This document shows, piece by piece, positions 16,023 to 25,132 of a DNA stretch of 51,124 nt. The translations under genes were made by a program, and so were the position numbers. The stretch is from Bradyrhizobium sp. CSA112. GTDB taxonomy: Bacteria; Pseudomonadota; Alphaproteobacteria; Rhizobiales; Xanthobacteraceae. Under the pieces are notes generated by a model that was not told the origin of the DNA, did no database searches, and saw only the letters and a program-made list of their open reading frames with translations. The stretch spans positions 1 through 51,124 of the forward strand of contig NZ_JAACFS010000047.1 of the NCBI RefSeq assembly GCF_029051645.1, in the 5' to 3' direction. Each line of letters opens with the position of its first letter. Position 1 is the first letter of the stretch.

Positions 16023-18140
16023 TCAAACCTCCCCCTTCTCCGCCAGCCCCACCGCCCACAGCGCGAACGCATAGGCGATCGCAACCTCGTCCAGCCGGTT
16101 GAACCGCCCGGACGCACCGCCGTGGCCGGCGCCCATGTTGGTGCGCAGCAGCACCGGGCCGCCGCCCGACATCGTTGCGCGCAGCCGCGCGATCCATTTC
16201 GCCGGCTCCCAATAGGTGACGCGCGGATCGGTCAGCCCGCCCATGGCGAGGATCGCCGGGTAATCCTTCGCCGCGAGATTGTCGTAGGGCGAGTAAGACA
16301 GGATGGTGCGGAAATCCTTTTCGCTCTCGATCGGGTTGCCCCATTCCGGCCACTCCGGCGGCGTCAGCGGCAGCGTGTCGTCAAGCATCGTATTCAGCAC
16401 GTCGACAAACGGCACTTCCGCGACGATGCCGGCGAACAGTTCGCCTGATCGGTTGGCGCTAGCTCCCATCAGCATGCCGCCGGCGCTGCCGCCATGACCG
16501 ACGATGCGTTTTGCGCTGGTGTACTTCGCCTCGATCAGTGCGCGCCCGGCCGCCGCGAAATCATCGAACGAGTTCGTCTTCTTCTCGCGCTTGCCATCGA
16601 GATACCAGCCCCAGCCTTTATCTGCGCCGCCGCGGATATGCGCGATCGCATATACAAAACCGCGGTCGACCAGCGACAGCCGGTTGGCGGCAAAGGACGC
16701 CGGCATCGCCATGCCGTAGGAGCCGTAGCCGTAGAGCAACAGCGGCGCACGGCCGTCGCGCACCAGGTCCTTGCGGTGCAGGATCGAGACCGGCACCTGC
16801 GCGCCGTCATGCGACGTCGCCATGATGCGCGTGGTGACGTAGTCGGCCGGGTTGTGACCGGACGGGATCTCCTGCCGCTTGCGCAGCACCCGCTCTCGCG
16901 TCGCCATGTCGTAGTCGTAGACTTCGGCCGGCGTCGTCATCGACGAATAGGAGAACCGCAGGTTCGTGGTCTCGAACTCGTACCCGCCCATGGTGTCGAG
17001 CGAGTAGGCGGCCTCGTCGAAGGCGATGGCGTGCTCCTCGGCTGTCTTGAGGTCGCGGATGATGATCGCCGGCAGCGCGTTGGCGCGCTCCAGCCGCACC
17101 ATGTGGCCGGCATAGAGCTCGACATCGAGGACATAGACGCCTTCCCGATAAGGAATGAGATCGCGCCAGTTGGCGCGCTCGGGCGCTGCCAGAGGCGTGG
17201 TGACGACCTTGAAGTCGATGGCGCCGTCTGCATTGGTGAGAATGAACAGTTCATCGCCGCGGTCGGCGATCGAATATTGTACGCCTTCCTCGCGCGCCGC
17301 GACAAGCCGTGGCGGTGCCTCGGGATGACCAAGGTCGATCAGCCTTTGCTCCGAGGTCTCGTGATCTCCGCCGGCGATAACGCAGAAGCGGCCGGAAGAG
17401 CTCTCATGCAGATGCGTGAACCAGCCGGAATCCTTCTCCTCGTACACCAGCGTGTCGTCGGCCTGCTTGGTGCCGAGCCGATGGCGCCATACCTGCATCG
17501 GGCGGTGGTTGTCGTCGAGCTTGACGTAAAAGAAGCTGTTGCAGTCCTTGCTCCAGACGATGCCGCCGTCGGTCTCATCGACCACGTCGTCGCGATCGGC
17601 ACCTGTGCTCCAGTCCCGCACGCGGATCGAGAAATACTCCGAGCCCTTGGTGTCGGCGCTCCACGCCTGCAGCTTATGGTCGGGCGAATGCCGCGCGCCG
17701 CCGAACTTGAAGTATTCGTGGTCTGCGGCCAGCGCGTCGCCGTCGAGTACGATCTGCACGTCGCCGCCATCGCGCGGCGTACGGCCGAACTGTTCATGCT
17801 GGCCGCCCTCGCGAAATTTTCGCAAATAGGCGAACGGGCCGTCCGGCGCCGGCACGCTGGAATCATCTTCCTTGATCCGCCCGCGCATCTCCGCGACCAG
17901 TTTCTTCTGCAGCGCGGCGGTGTGGCCGAGCAGGCTCTCGGTGTAATCGTTCTCCGCTTCCAGATAGTTCCGGATGTCCGGGTCGAGGATGGACGGATCG
18001 CGCAGCACTTCCTGCCATCTGGCGTCTTTCAGCCACGCATAGTCGTCGGTCACCGTAATGCCGTGCGTGGTGAAAATATGCGGGCGGCGCGGCGCGATCG
18101 GCGGCGACAGGGCAGGCTTTTTGGCGGCGGCTTGGGTCAC
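16023..18140 (-). CDS. ptrB: Oligopeptidase B, S9A prolyl-oligopeptidase family
   Basis: 705 residues from a GTG at 18140 (protein VTQAAAKKPALSPPIAPRRP), preceded by GAGGA. The longer frame to 18266 would translate a palindromic repeat (MPLSQAAAYGSLRSQ) and is rejected. The N-terminal half is the beta-propeller gate; the C-terminal hydrolase has the Ser in GHGGSAGGMLMG, Asp in LTDPRVTYWEPAKW and His in GAGHGGASGRF. Length and motifs fit oligopeptidase B, which cuts short peptides after Arg or Lys in the cytoplasm. There is no signal peptide. It appears to be a single-gene unit, convergent with the RraA-like gene. Confidence 0.9.
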   Translation of the reverse strand: MTQAAAKKPALSPPIAPRRPHIFTTHGITVTDDYAWLKDARWQEVLRDPSILDPDIRNYLEAENDYTESLLGHTAALQKKLVAEMRGRIKEDDSSVPAPDGPFAYLRKFREGGQHEQFGRTPRDGGDVQIVLDGDALAADHEYFKFGGARHSPDHKLQAWSADTKGSEYFSIRVRDWSTGADRDDVVDETDGGIVWSKDCNSFFYVKLDDNHRPMQVWRHRLGTKQADDTLVYEEKDSGWFTHLHESSSGRFCVIAGGDHETSEQRLIDLGHPEAPPRLVAAREEGVQYSIADRGDELFILTNADGAIDFKVVTTPLAAPERANWRDLIPYREGVYVLDVELYAGHMVRLERANALPAIIIRDLKTAEEHAIAFDEAAYSLDTMGGYEFETTNLRFSYSSMTTPAEVYDYDMATRERVLRKRQEIPSGHNPADYVTTRIMATSHDGAQVPVSILHRKDLVRDGRAPLLLYGYGSYGMAMPASFAANRLSLVDRGFVYAIAHIRGGADKGWGWYLDGKREKKTNSFDDFAAAGRALIEAKYTSAKRIVGHGGSAGGMLMGASANRSGELFAGIVAEVPFVDVLNTMLDDTLPLTPPEWPEWGNPIESEKDFRTILSYSPYDNLAAKDYPAILAMGGLTDPRVTYWEPAKWIARLRATMSGGGPVLLRTNMGAGHGGASGRFNRLDEVAIAYAFALWAVGLAEKGEV

Positions 18141-18214
18141 GCGGTCCTCGTATGGCTCAATGATTGTGCGCCTTATATCGGGGCGAATGTGGCGGATTAC
18201 CAGATGCGCTAACC

Positions 18215-18332
18215 GTCGTCCCTGCGAACGCAGGGACCCATACGCCGCGGCCTGCGAAAGTGGCACAAGGGGAGACGGATTCTCTCAAAACGCTGAGCGG
18301 TGGTTATGGGTCCCTGCGTTCGCAGGGACGAC
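18215..18332. repeat. Composite palindromic repeat, family A, copy 1
   Basis: Left unit GTCGTCCCTGCGAACGCAGG followed by GACCCATA, and right unit TATGGGTCCC followed by TGCGTTCGCAGGGACGAC, are reverse complements of each other; each unit is itself a hairpin. They flank a ~60-base linker. Copies recur at 22623, 29031, 29468 and 38889. Confidence 0.85.
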
Positions 18333-18348
18333 GAGCCGATAGAGCCGA

Positions 18349-20061
18349 TCAACTATTCCTTAACCGCGCCGCCGCACCGCCGCCGAACACCGGGATCCGG
18401 TTCACCGCCAACACCACCGCAAACGTAATCACCAGCATGGCGATGCCGAGCACTGAAATGGCGGCGAGGTCGCCGCTTTCGTTGAGGTCGTATATCAGGA
18501 CCGACAGCACCTTGGTCTGCGAGGTGAACAGCACGATCGCGGCGGACAGTTCCCGCATCACGCCGATGAAGATGAAGCACCAGGTCGCGATCACGCCGGT
18601 GCGCAGTAGCGGCGCGGTGATCTGGCGCAGCGCTTGCAGCCGCGTCGCGCCGAGGATGCGGCTGGCGTCTTCCAGTTCGGGGTGAATGGTCGCAAACGCC
18701 GCCTGCAATTGCTGATAGGCCGAAGGAAGATTGATGGTGAGGAACGCCAGCAGCAGGATCCAGAGCGTGCCGTAGAGCACGAAGGGCGGCCGCGTATAGC
18801 TCAGGAACAGCCCGACGCCGAGCACAATGCCGGGCACGGCGACCGGCGCGGTGGCGAGAAAGCCGAGCATACGATGGCTTGCGATCACGCGGCGGGTAGT
18901 GACATAGGCGACCACGAGCGCGAGGAGCGTGCCGACGGTGGCCGTCGATGCGCCCAGGATCACCGTGTTCTTCAGCGCGAGCTGGGTCGACGATAATTCT
19001 GTGAACACGAACACGATGTTGCGCAGGGTCGCCGTCGACGGCGTCACCAGCGTGGTCGCGTTCGGAGAGAACGCCGCGTTGAGCAGCGCGAAATAGGGCA
19101 GGAACACCGGATTGAGCAGCACGATGAGGCAGAATGCCAGCGCTGCCCACCGCCACCCCTTCATCTCCACGGGGCGCGGCGCGCCATATTTGCCGCCGAC
19201 CACGGAGAAGCCGCGGCGGCCGAGCAGGAATTTCTGGCCCTGCAGCAGCAGGATCGTCAGCAGCAACAGCGGCACGGCGGCGGCTGCAGCCAATTCCAAT
19301 TTCGGCGGATACTGGAACAGGCTCCAGATTTTTGTCGTCATGGTGTGGAAGCCCGCCGGCAGCGCCAATATTGCGGGTGATCCGAACAGCGTCATCGCCT
19401 GCAGGAACGCGATCAATGCGCCGGCGACCACCGCCGGCAGCGCGAGCGGAATCGTGACGCGGCGCGCTGTCGTCCACGCCTTGCCGCCGAGGATGGCGGA
19501 GGCGTCTTCCAGCTCGCCCGGCATGTTGTCGAGCGCGTTGGCGACCAGCACGAAGACGAACGGAAACGTGTAGCAGGAGATGACGAAGATCAGCCCGGTC
19601 AGCGAATAGATGTCGAACAGAGGGTCTTCGGCGCCGGTTACATAGCGATAGAGCTGGTTCAGCATGCCGCTGTTCGGCGCCGCCAGCAATTCCCAGGCGA
19701 CCGCGCCGAGAAACGGCGGGGTGACGAAGGACGCCGTCACTAGCGCGCGGATGGTCTGCCGCCCCGGCATGTCGGTGCGCGACACCAGCCAGCCGATCGG
19801 TGCGGCGACAATGCAGCAGACCACGGCCGAGGTGGTGGCGATGATCGCCGTCGTCAGCAGCGGATCCAGAAAAGCGGGGTCGGTAAACAGCGTGACGAAA
19901 TTCTGCAGCGTCGGATACCGTGCCTTGTCGGTGAACGCGAAAACCACCAGCCACGACAGCGGCAGCACGATCAGCACGATCATGAAGGCGGCGAACAGCC
20001 ACAGGATGGGGCGGGTGATGTCGATGCCGGATTTGGGAGGATCGGTGGTGATGATAGTCAT
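18349..20061 (-). CDS. ABC transporter permease, double-length Fe3+/spermidine type
   Basis: 570 residues from ATG 20061 (MTIITTDPPKSG); a GTG three codons earlier is possible. Two homologous permease halves are fused, as in FbpB/AfuB and ThiP, with about 12 membrane segments. Each half has its ATPase-contact loop: EDASAILGGKAWTTARRVTIPLALPAVVAG near residue 190 and EDASRILGATRLQALRQITAPLLRTGV near residue 480. It completes an importer with the binding protein and ATPase encoded upstream on the same strand. Ferric iron is the likeliest substrate by family, but 2-aminoethylphosphonate and polyamine importers look alike. Confidence 0.88.
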   Translation of the reverse strand: MTIITTDPPKSGIDITRPILWLFAAFMIVLIVLPLSWLVVFAFTDKARYPTLQNFVTLFTDPAFLDPLLTTAIIATTSAVVCCIVAAPIGWLVSRTDMPGRQTIRALVTASFVTPPFLGAVAWELLAAPNSGMLNQLYRYVTGAEDPLFDIYSLTGLIFVISCYTFPFVFVLVANALDNMPGELEDASAILGGKAWTTARRVTIPLALPAVVAGALIAFLQAMTLFGSPAILALPAGFHTMTTKIWSLFQYPPKLELAAAAAVPLLLLTILLLQGQKFLLGRRGFSVVGGKYGAPRPVEMKGWRWAALAFCLIVLLNPVFLPYFALLNAAFSPNATTLVTPSTATLRNIVFVFTELSSTQLALKNTVILGASTATVGTLLALVVAYVTTRRVIASHRMLGFLATAPVAVPGIVLGVGLFLSYTRPPFVLYGTLWILLLAFLTINLPSAYQQLQAAFATIHPELEDASRILGATRLQALRQITAPLLRTGVIATWCFIFIGVMRELSAAIVLFTSQTKVLSVLIYDLNESGDLAAISVLGIAMLVITFAVVLAVNRIPVFGGGAAARLRNS

Positions 20062-20083
20062 TTGATCCACGAGTCAGATGTTT

Positions 20084-20184
20084 CCCTCATCCTGAGGAGC
20101 CGCGCAGCGGCGTCTCGAAGGATGAATGGCACCAGCGGGGCCTCATGGTTCGAGACGGCGCTTCGCGCCTCCTCACCATGAGGA
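20084..20184. repeat. Palindromic intergenic repeat, family B, copy 2
   Basis: It starts TCCCTCATCCTGAGGAGCC, has GTCTCGAAGGATG, GGCCTCATGGTTCGAGACG and ends CTCCTCACCATGAGGA. It lies inside the transporter operon, between the binding-protein gene and the permease gene, where a stable hairpin could make the binding protein more abundant than the permease. Confidence 0.78.
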
Positions 20185-20190
20185 GATAGT

Positions 20191-21258
20191 TCAAACCCTG
20201 AACAGCCGCGCATAGCGCGTCTTGATCTCTTCGGCCATTTTCTCGACGCCCTCGGCGTCCTCCTTCATCAGCTTGATGTCGGAAATCTTCCGCCGTCCAG
20301 GCTTCGACTGCACCTGCGGGTGAACGGAATGCTGCGCGGTGAAATCGCAAAAGAACTGCTGGGTCTGGCGCGTATGCAGCCAGGCCTGGAACAGTTTTGC
20401 GGCGTTGGGATGCTGCGCGGTCTTGAAGATGCCGGTCGGCCCCGAAATCGTCGGCGTGCCCTCGACAGGATAGACCGGCTCGACCGGCTGGCCGGCTTCC
20501 TTCAAGAGTACGATGCCGTATTCGTTGCCATCGGCCATCACCGCGCGCTCGCCGAGCGACAGCTTCTTCGGCGGGTCGGTCGACGACTGCACCTGCATCA
20601 CACGCTGCCTGGCGAGCTTTTCCATGTATTCCCAGCCGAGCTCGCGCACCATCTGGAACGTCGCGGTCATGATGGTTCCGCTATAGGCCGGGTGCCCCTT
20701 CACCATCTTGCCCGCCCATCTGGGATCGAGCAGGTCGGCAAAGCTCTTCGGCGCATCCTCTGGCTTCACGAGGTCGGTGTTGTAGGCGATCGACGACAGC
20801 CAGACGCGCGAAGTCGCAAACATGCCGTCGGGGTCGCGATAGTTTTCCGGAAAATGTTTCGCGACGTCCTCGGGCACGAACGGCATCAGCCAGCCGTTTT
20901 TCTTCCAGACGATGAAGTGCGAGGCGTCCGAGGAGTTGACGATGTCGGCGGCGCGAATGCCAGAGGCAAATTCCTGGTCGATCCGCTGGAACAGCCGCTC
21001 CGAACCGGAGCGTTCGATCTGGATGGTTACGCCCGGAAAGGCAGCCTCGAACGCCTTGCCGAGCTTTTCGCCGACCGGCAGGTCCATCGAGGAGTAGAAG
21101 ATCAGTTTGCCTTCCTTCTTTGCCGCCTCCACCAGCGCCGGCGTGATCGCGGCCGGCTCCGGCGCCTGGGCACGAACGGGTGAAGGGAACGCCGTTCCGG
21201 CCGCCAGCGCCACTGAGCCTTGCAGGATGTCGCGCCGCGAAAGCTTTTGCCCTTTCAT
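20191..21258 (-). CDS. ABC transporter periplasmic binding protein, Fe3+ type
   Basis: 355 residues with a twin-arginine-type leader (KLSRRDILQGSVALAAGTAF, cleaved after VRA). The mature part begins LVEAAKKEGKLIFYSSMDLPVGEKLGKAFEAAFPGV, the hallmark of the FbpA/AfuA/IdiA family (SBP type 1/6). It would deliver ferric iron or a related ligand to the permease encoded next. Tyr pairs used for iron in FbpA cannot be assigned with certainty here, so the substrate stays open. Confidence 0.87.
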   Translation of the reverse strand: MKGQKLSRRDILQGSVALAAGTAFPSPVRAQAPEPAAITPALVEAAKKEGKLIFYSSMDLPVGEKLGKAFEAAFPGVTIQIERSGSERLFQRIDQEFASGIRAADIVNSSDASHFIVWKKNGWLMPFVPEDVAKHFPENYRDPDGMFATSRVWLSSIAYNTDLVKPEDAPKSFADLLDPRWAGKMVKGHPAYSGTIMTATFQMVRELGWEYMEKLARQRVMQVQSSTDPPKKLSLGERAVMADGNEYGIVLLKEAGQPVEPVYPVEGTPTISGPTGIFKTAQHPNAAKLFQAWLHTRQTQQFFCDFTAQHSVHPQVQSKPGRRKISDIKLMKEDAEGVEKMAEEIKTRYARLFRV

Positions 21259-21281
21259 CGCTTCCTCCCGCTTGTTCTTGT

Positions 21282-22343
21282 CTATCGGCTCAGTGCCCGG
21301 CAGCGCTCGGGCGGCAGCGTCAGCCAGACCTCGCTGCCTTTTTGCACGTTGGTTTCGGTCGGCGTGGTGGCGCGCAAACTGGTGCCGTCGGCGACCTCGA
21401 CCATGTAGTCGCGCGCGACGCCGAGATAGACCTGCCGCGTGACGACGGCCTTGATCGCATTCTCTGATGAAGCCGGCGCCTGCGTGGACAGGCCAATATC
21501 GTGCTGGCGGATCGCGACCACGGCGCCCTGGCCCGCGGTGAGCGGCGCGCCGACCACCTTCAACGTCGCGCCCGCAAAGGAAATGTGGCTGGCGTCGCGC
21601 GCCGTACCCTTGATGACATTGCTGGCGCCGATGAAGCGGGCGACGAATTCGGATTCCGGCCGCGCGTAGATGTCCTCGGGGGTGCCGAGCTGGTCGATCC
21701 GCCCGCCGTTCATGACCGCGATAAGGTCGGCCGTGGTCATGGCCTCGGACTGGTCGTGGGTGACGTAGACAGTGGTGTAGCGGTATTGGTCATGCAGCCT
21801 GCGGATTTCGAACCGCATCTCCTCGCGCAAATTCGCGTCGAGATTGGAGAGCGGCTCGTCGAGCAGCAGCGTCTGCGGTTCGACGATCAGCGCGCGCGCC
21901 AGCGCCACGCGCTGCTGCTGCCCGCCGGAGAGTTCGCCGGGATAACGCTGCGCCAGCGCCTCGAGCTTGGTGGTGGCCAGGATCGCCGCGAGCTTCTTTG
22001 CGATGGTGTCGCGGTCGAGTTTGCGCAGGCGCAATCCGTAGACGATGTTTTCTGTCACCGTCATGTGCGGCCACAGCGCGTAGCTCTGGAAGATCATCGA
22101 CATGTTGCGCTGCTCGGGCGGCAGCGTGCGCGCTGTCGACGACACCAGCCGTTCCCCGACATGGATTTCGCCGTCGGACGGTTCCAGAAAACCCGCGATC
22201 AGCCGCAGCGTCGTGGTCTTGCCGCAGCCGGACGGCCCCAGCAGGCAGACCAGTTGCCCATGATCGATCCTGAGCGAGACGTTATCGACCACGGCAAGCG
22301 CCCCAAATCGCTTGGTCAGGCCGCGCAAATCAACGGACGCCAA
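21282..22343 (-). CDS. ABC transporter ATP-binding protein, Fe3+/spermidine type
   Basis: 353 residues from a TTG start at 22343 (first residues ASVDLRGLTKRFG after the initiator), chosen because GGGAG lies 8 bases before it and this is where family members begin; GTG codons at 22352 and 22358 are alternatives. Walker A LLGPSGCGKTT, signature LSGGQQQRVALARAL, Walker B LLLDEPLSNLD and H-loop VTHDQSEA are intact. After residue ~245 comes a TOBE regulatory domain, as in PotA/FbpC. The gene leads the operon (ATPase, binding protein, permease). Confidence 0.87.
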   Translation of the reverse strand: MASVDLRGLTKRFGALAVVDNVSLRIDHGQLVCLLGPSGCGKTTTLRLIAGFLEPSDGEIHVGERLVSSTARTLPPEQRNMSMIFQSYALWPHMTVTENIVYGLRLRKLDRDTIAKKLAAILATTKLEALAQRYPGELSGGQQQRVALARALIVEPQTLLLDEPLSNLDANLREEMRFEIRRLHDQYRYTTVYVTHDQSEAMTTADLIAVMNGGRIDQLGTPEDIYARPESEFVARFIGASNVIKGTARDASHISFAGATLKVVGAPLTAGQGAVVAIRQHDIGLSTQAPASSENAIKAVVTRQVYLGVARDYMVEVADGTSLRATTPTETNVQKGSEVWLTLPPERCRALSR

Positions 22344-22522
22344 TCGCCTCACTCCCACTATTGTCTTTGCACGGATCAGCGCCCGGCTTGGTATGCCAGT
22401 ATACGGACAAAAACAGGTTGGGAAAGGGAGTTGAGTTAGAAACGATGTCGTTCGCCTCGTGCGCAATTGCGCACGGGCGCGTCACCACGATTTCACATTG
22501 TGAGAGACGCCGTCTCCAAGTG

Positions 22523-22548
22523 GTCGTCCCTGCGAACGCAGGGACGAC
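22523..22548. repeat. Single palindromic unit of family A
   Basis: A collapsed copy: GTCGTCCCTGCG and CGCAGGGACGAC are reverse complements with a two-base centre. It lies in the 466-base gene-free gap 22344-22809, which otherwise holds the full copy at 22623-22787 and no convincing gene; the frame at 22330-22674 is repeat translated as MPLPQAAAYGSLRSQ. Confidence 0.75.
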
Positions 22549-22622
22549 CACTAGCTTCGATAGTCGGTAGGATGGGTGGAGCGAAGCGATACCCATCACT
22601 GCCGCGATGGACTCGCTGCTTT

Positions 22623-22787
22623 GTCGTCCCTGCGAACGCAGGGACCCATACGCCGCGGCCTGCGGAAGTGGCACGGCGGGAGACGGCTTCGCCCCGAGAA
22701 GAGCGCTAGCCGGCGAACGCGAAGTATCAGCCGCGGCGCTTCATCGATGGATCACGCGGTATGGGTCCCTGCTTTCGCAGGGACGAC
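22623..22787. repeat. Composite palindromic repeat, family A, copy 2
   Basis: The left unit GTCGTCCCTGCGAACGCAGG with CCCATACGCCGCGGCCTGCG after it and the right unit TATGGGTCCCTGCTTTCGCA with GGGACGAC bracket a ~105-base linker. One base in the right unit (CTTTCG for CGTTCG) breaks the perfect match. Confidence 0.82.
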
Positions 22788-22809
22788 CACTACGACCGGC
22801 GAAAGGCTC

Positions 22810-23994
22810 TTACGCCCCGACGTTCTCGCCGAGATATTCGATCGCGGCCTCGGTTCCGCCCTTGCCGTGAGGGATGCCGAGCGCATTGAGGCCGACCTCG
22901 ACGACGCCGAGCGTGCCCAGAATCATCGGCGCATTCACATGGCCCATATGGGCGATGCGAAAAGCCTGGCCCGAGAGGTCGCCGATCCCGGTGCCCAGCA
23001 CCACGCCGCATTTTTCCTTGCAGTAACGCTGCAGCGCGGCGGGATCGTATTCGTTCATTGTCACGGTCGTCACCGTGTTGGAGCGCTCATTGGCTTCCGC
23101 GATGTTGAAGCCGAGCACCTGGCCTTCGCACCAGACGGCCACTGCGCGGCGCACCGCCTCGCCGAGCAGGCGGTGACGCAGATGCGCGTTCTCCAGCCCT
23201 TCCGTGTGCAGCATGTCGATCGCCTTGCGCAGCGCGAACAGCAAGTGCACCGGTGCGGTGCCGGCATATTTGCGGTAGTGCTCGCTTCCCTCGCGCTCGG
23301 TCCAGTCCCAATAGGGCGTGCGCAGATCAGCTTTCTTGTGCACTTCGCGGGCGCGCTCGTTGGCGGCGACGAAGCCGAGGCCGGGCGGCGTCATCAGGCC
23401 CTTTTGCGAGCCCGACATCGCGACATCGATGCCCCATTTGTCCATCTCGAACGGCATGCAGCCGAGCGAGGCCACGGTGTCGACCATGAACAGCGCCGGA
23501 TGTCCCGTGGACTTGATCGCCTTGCCGATGGCTTCGATGTCATTATAGGCGCCCGAGGCGGTATCGACCTGCACCGCGACGATCGCTTTGATGCTGTGAT
23601 CCTTGTCCTGCCGCAGCCGCGCCTCGACCTCGGCGGGACGGATCGCGCGGCGCCAGTCGCCCCTGAGCACCTCGACCTCGGCGCCCATGGCCGCCGCAGC
23701 CTGACCCCAGCCGATCGCAAAGCGGCCGCTCTCCAACACCAGGAGCTTGTCGCCGCGCGACAGCACGTTGGAAAGCGTCGCTTCCCATGCGCCATGGCCG
23801 TTGGCGATGTAGATGTAGGATTGGCCCTTGGTGGCGAACAGTTTGGAGAGATCGGCGAGCAGGCTTTCGGTCAATTCCACCATCTGGTCGGAATAGATGT
23901 CGAGCGCCGGGCGGTGCATCGCCTGCAGCACTTCGTCGGGCATGGTGGTGGGCCCCGGGATGGCCAGAAATTCCCGGCCCGCGCGAACGGTCAT
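22810..23994 (-). CDS. Class V aminotransferase, alanine/serine-glyoxylate type
   Basis: 394 residues from ATG 23994 (MTVRAGREFLAIPGPTTMPDEVL), with AAGGA 10 bases upstream. It is a PLP enzyme: Asp in MVDTVASLGCMPFEMD and the Schiff-base Lys in MSGSQKGLMTPPGLGF, with the C-terminal substrate Arg in AFRIAHMGHV. The family moves an amino group from alanine or serine to glyoxylate, used in C1, photorespiration-like and phosphonate pathways. The ABC importer on the same strand downstream is separated by a repeat-filled 466-base gap, so operon membership is uncertain. Confidence 0.88.
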   Translation of the reverse strand: MTVRAGREFLAIPGPTTMPDEVLQAMHRPALDIYSDQMVELTESLLADLSKLFATKGQSYIYIANGHGAWEATLSNVLSRGDKLLVLESGRFAIGWGQAAAAMGAEVEVLRGDWRRAIRPAEVEARLRQDKDHSIKAIVAVQVDTASGAYNDIEAIGKAIKSTGHPALFMVDTVASLGCMPFEMDKWGIDVAMSGSQKGLMTPPGLGFVAANERAREVHKKADLRTPYWDWTEREGSEHYRKYAGTAPVHLLFALRKAIDMLHTEGLENAHLRHRLLGEAVRRAVAVWCEGQVLGFNIAEANERSNTVTTVTMNEYDPAALQRYCKEKCGVVLGTGIGDLSGQAFRIAHMGHVNAPMILGTLGVVEVGLNALGIPHGKGGTEAAIEYLGENVGA

Positions 23995-24069
23995 TTGTTG
24001 TTTTTCCTTATAGGCAAGCACGCTGAATCGAAGCGCGTGAGATTCAGCCGGCATAATATTCGATCGGAA

Positions 24070-24138
24070 CCGTCATTGCGAGCGCAGCGAAGCTGCAAAA
24101 AAGGATCAAATTGCTCTCATTGCTCTTCACAATGACGG
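24070..24138. repeat. Diverged palindromic repeat, family E
   Basis: CCGTCATTGCGAGCGCAGCG at the left and CACAATGACGG at the right form an imperfect inverted repeat. A cleaner copy of the family is at 38743-38832. It sits between two genes on the minus strand. Confidence 0.6.
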
Positions 24139-24150
24139 CAACGGCGCATC

Positions 24151-24963
24151 TTATTTCCCCACCGCATTCGCGATCGCGCGCCAGATCTGATCCTTCAATT
24201 CGGTCGCCGGCGGGCTTGGGATCGTCACCGCAGGCCCCTCGCGCTTTCGGCACGCCTCGACCAGCCGCAGCACCCAGATCTCGCCGTCGGTGTAATAGAG
24301 GTCGCCGCCGCCATTTCGGCCCGCGATCGTGGGCCCAATGCCGGTGACCTGATACTTCGCCTCTACCATCCCCGCGCTTTCCAGATCCGCAGCCAGAAGC
24401 GCGCGCTCGGCGTCGAGATCGGGGCTGATGTGGTGCGTGACGGCGGCGGTGTAGTGGCTGACGCCGACGCCGCGATCCTCCGTCGCTGCTCCGAGCCAGA
24501 CCGGGCGCTTTTCCGCGCCGCTCTCCAGCACCTTCCAGTAGCGCACATGGTTGCGACGGTCGGCACTGCTCCCGATCGGCTTTTCATAGGCGAGATCCTC
24601 GCGGCGGCCGAGGTAATAGAGATTGCTCACCGGCGCCTCCTTGTACGGCCTGTCGAGCAGCACGCTACCGATGATCTCGATCGAGGATTTCAGCGTGATC
24701 TGGTCGGCCGGATACCAGCCGGCCGCGTGCATCGCGCACACCACGTCGCCGGTGTTGCCGATCAGCCCGACATTCATGGGATCGCCAGGGATGCCCTGCG
24801 CGGTGCGTGTCACCATCGGCATGTCGGCAAGCCCGCGCTGATGCTCGTAATGCGTCCAGAAACCCGGCAGCACCAGATAGGCGAGCAGGCCGTACCCGCC
24901 GAGGATGACGAGCGCGAGCAACAACACGCGCTTTAATCGCAAATGATCTCGAACATTGGCCAC
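24151..24963 (-). CDS. Membrane-anchored LssY C-terminal domain protein
   Basis: 270 residues. An N-terminal membrane helix (VLLLALVILGGYGLLAYLVL, ~13-33) anchors a domain outside the cytoplasmic face. The pattern RRNHVRYWKV, VWLGAATEDRGVGVSH and THHISPDLDAERALLAADL is that of the LssY C-terminal domain, found alone or fused to PAP2 phosphatases. The molecular function of this domain is not known to me. There is no membrane-phosphatase domain here. The gene is flanked by repeats on both sides, so it is probably transcribed alone. Confidence 0.75.
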   Translation of the reverse strand: MANVRDHLRLKRVLLLALVILGGYGLLAYLVLPGFWTHYEHQRGLADMPMVTRTAQGIPGDPMNVGLIGNTGDVVCAMHAAGWYPADQITLKSSIEIIGSVLLDRPYKEAPVSNLYYLGRREDLAYEKPIGSSADRRNHVRYWKVLESGAEKRPVWLGAATEDRGVGVSHYTAAVTHHISPDLDAERALLAADLESAGMVEAKYQVTGIGPTIAGRNGGGDLYYTDGEIWVLRLVEACRKREGPAVTIPSPPATELKDQIWRAIANAVGK

Positions 24964-25022
24964 GTGTCTGAGCTCTCGCCGATTCAGTCGTGGAGGCTAG
25001 GATACTCGATAGTGCGGGGGCT

Positions 25023-25126
25023 TTCATCCTTCGAGACGGCGCTGGAGCGCCTCCTCAGGATGAGGTTTGAGACCCTCATGGTGAGGAGCGCGGCATCGCC
25101 GCGCGTCTCGAACCATGAGGCCGCAG
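25023..25126. repeat. Palindromic intergenic repeat, family B, copy 3
   Basis: Reverse orientation relative to copies 1 and 2: it starts TTCATCCTTCGAGACGGCG, contains CTCCTCAGGATGAGG and CCCTCATGGTGAGGAGCGCG and ends GTCTCGAACCATGAGGCC. It occupies the gap between two minus-strand genes. Confidence 0.77.
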
Positions 25127-25132
25127 AAGCAT

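Noticed and set aside
16494..18212. 572-codon plus-strand frame opposite oligopeptidase B
   Set aside because: The minus-strand frame carries the full catalytic triad and propeller; the opposite frame has no motif and arises from codon bias.
18353..20002. 549-codon minus-strand frame overlapping the double permease in another phase
   Set aside because: The product is Arg/His-rich with no hydrophobic segments, while the chosen frame has 12 membrane helices and two ATPase-contact loops.
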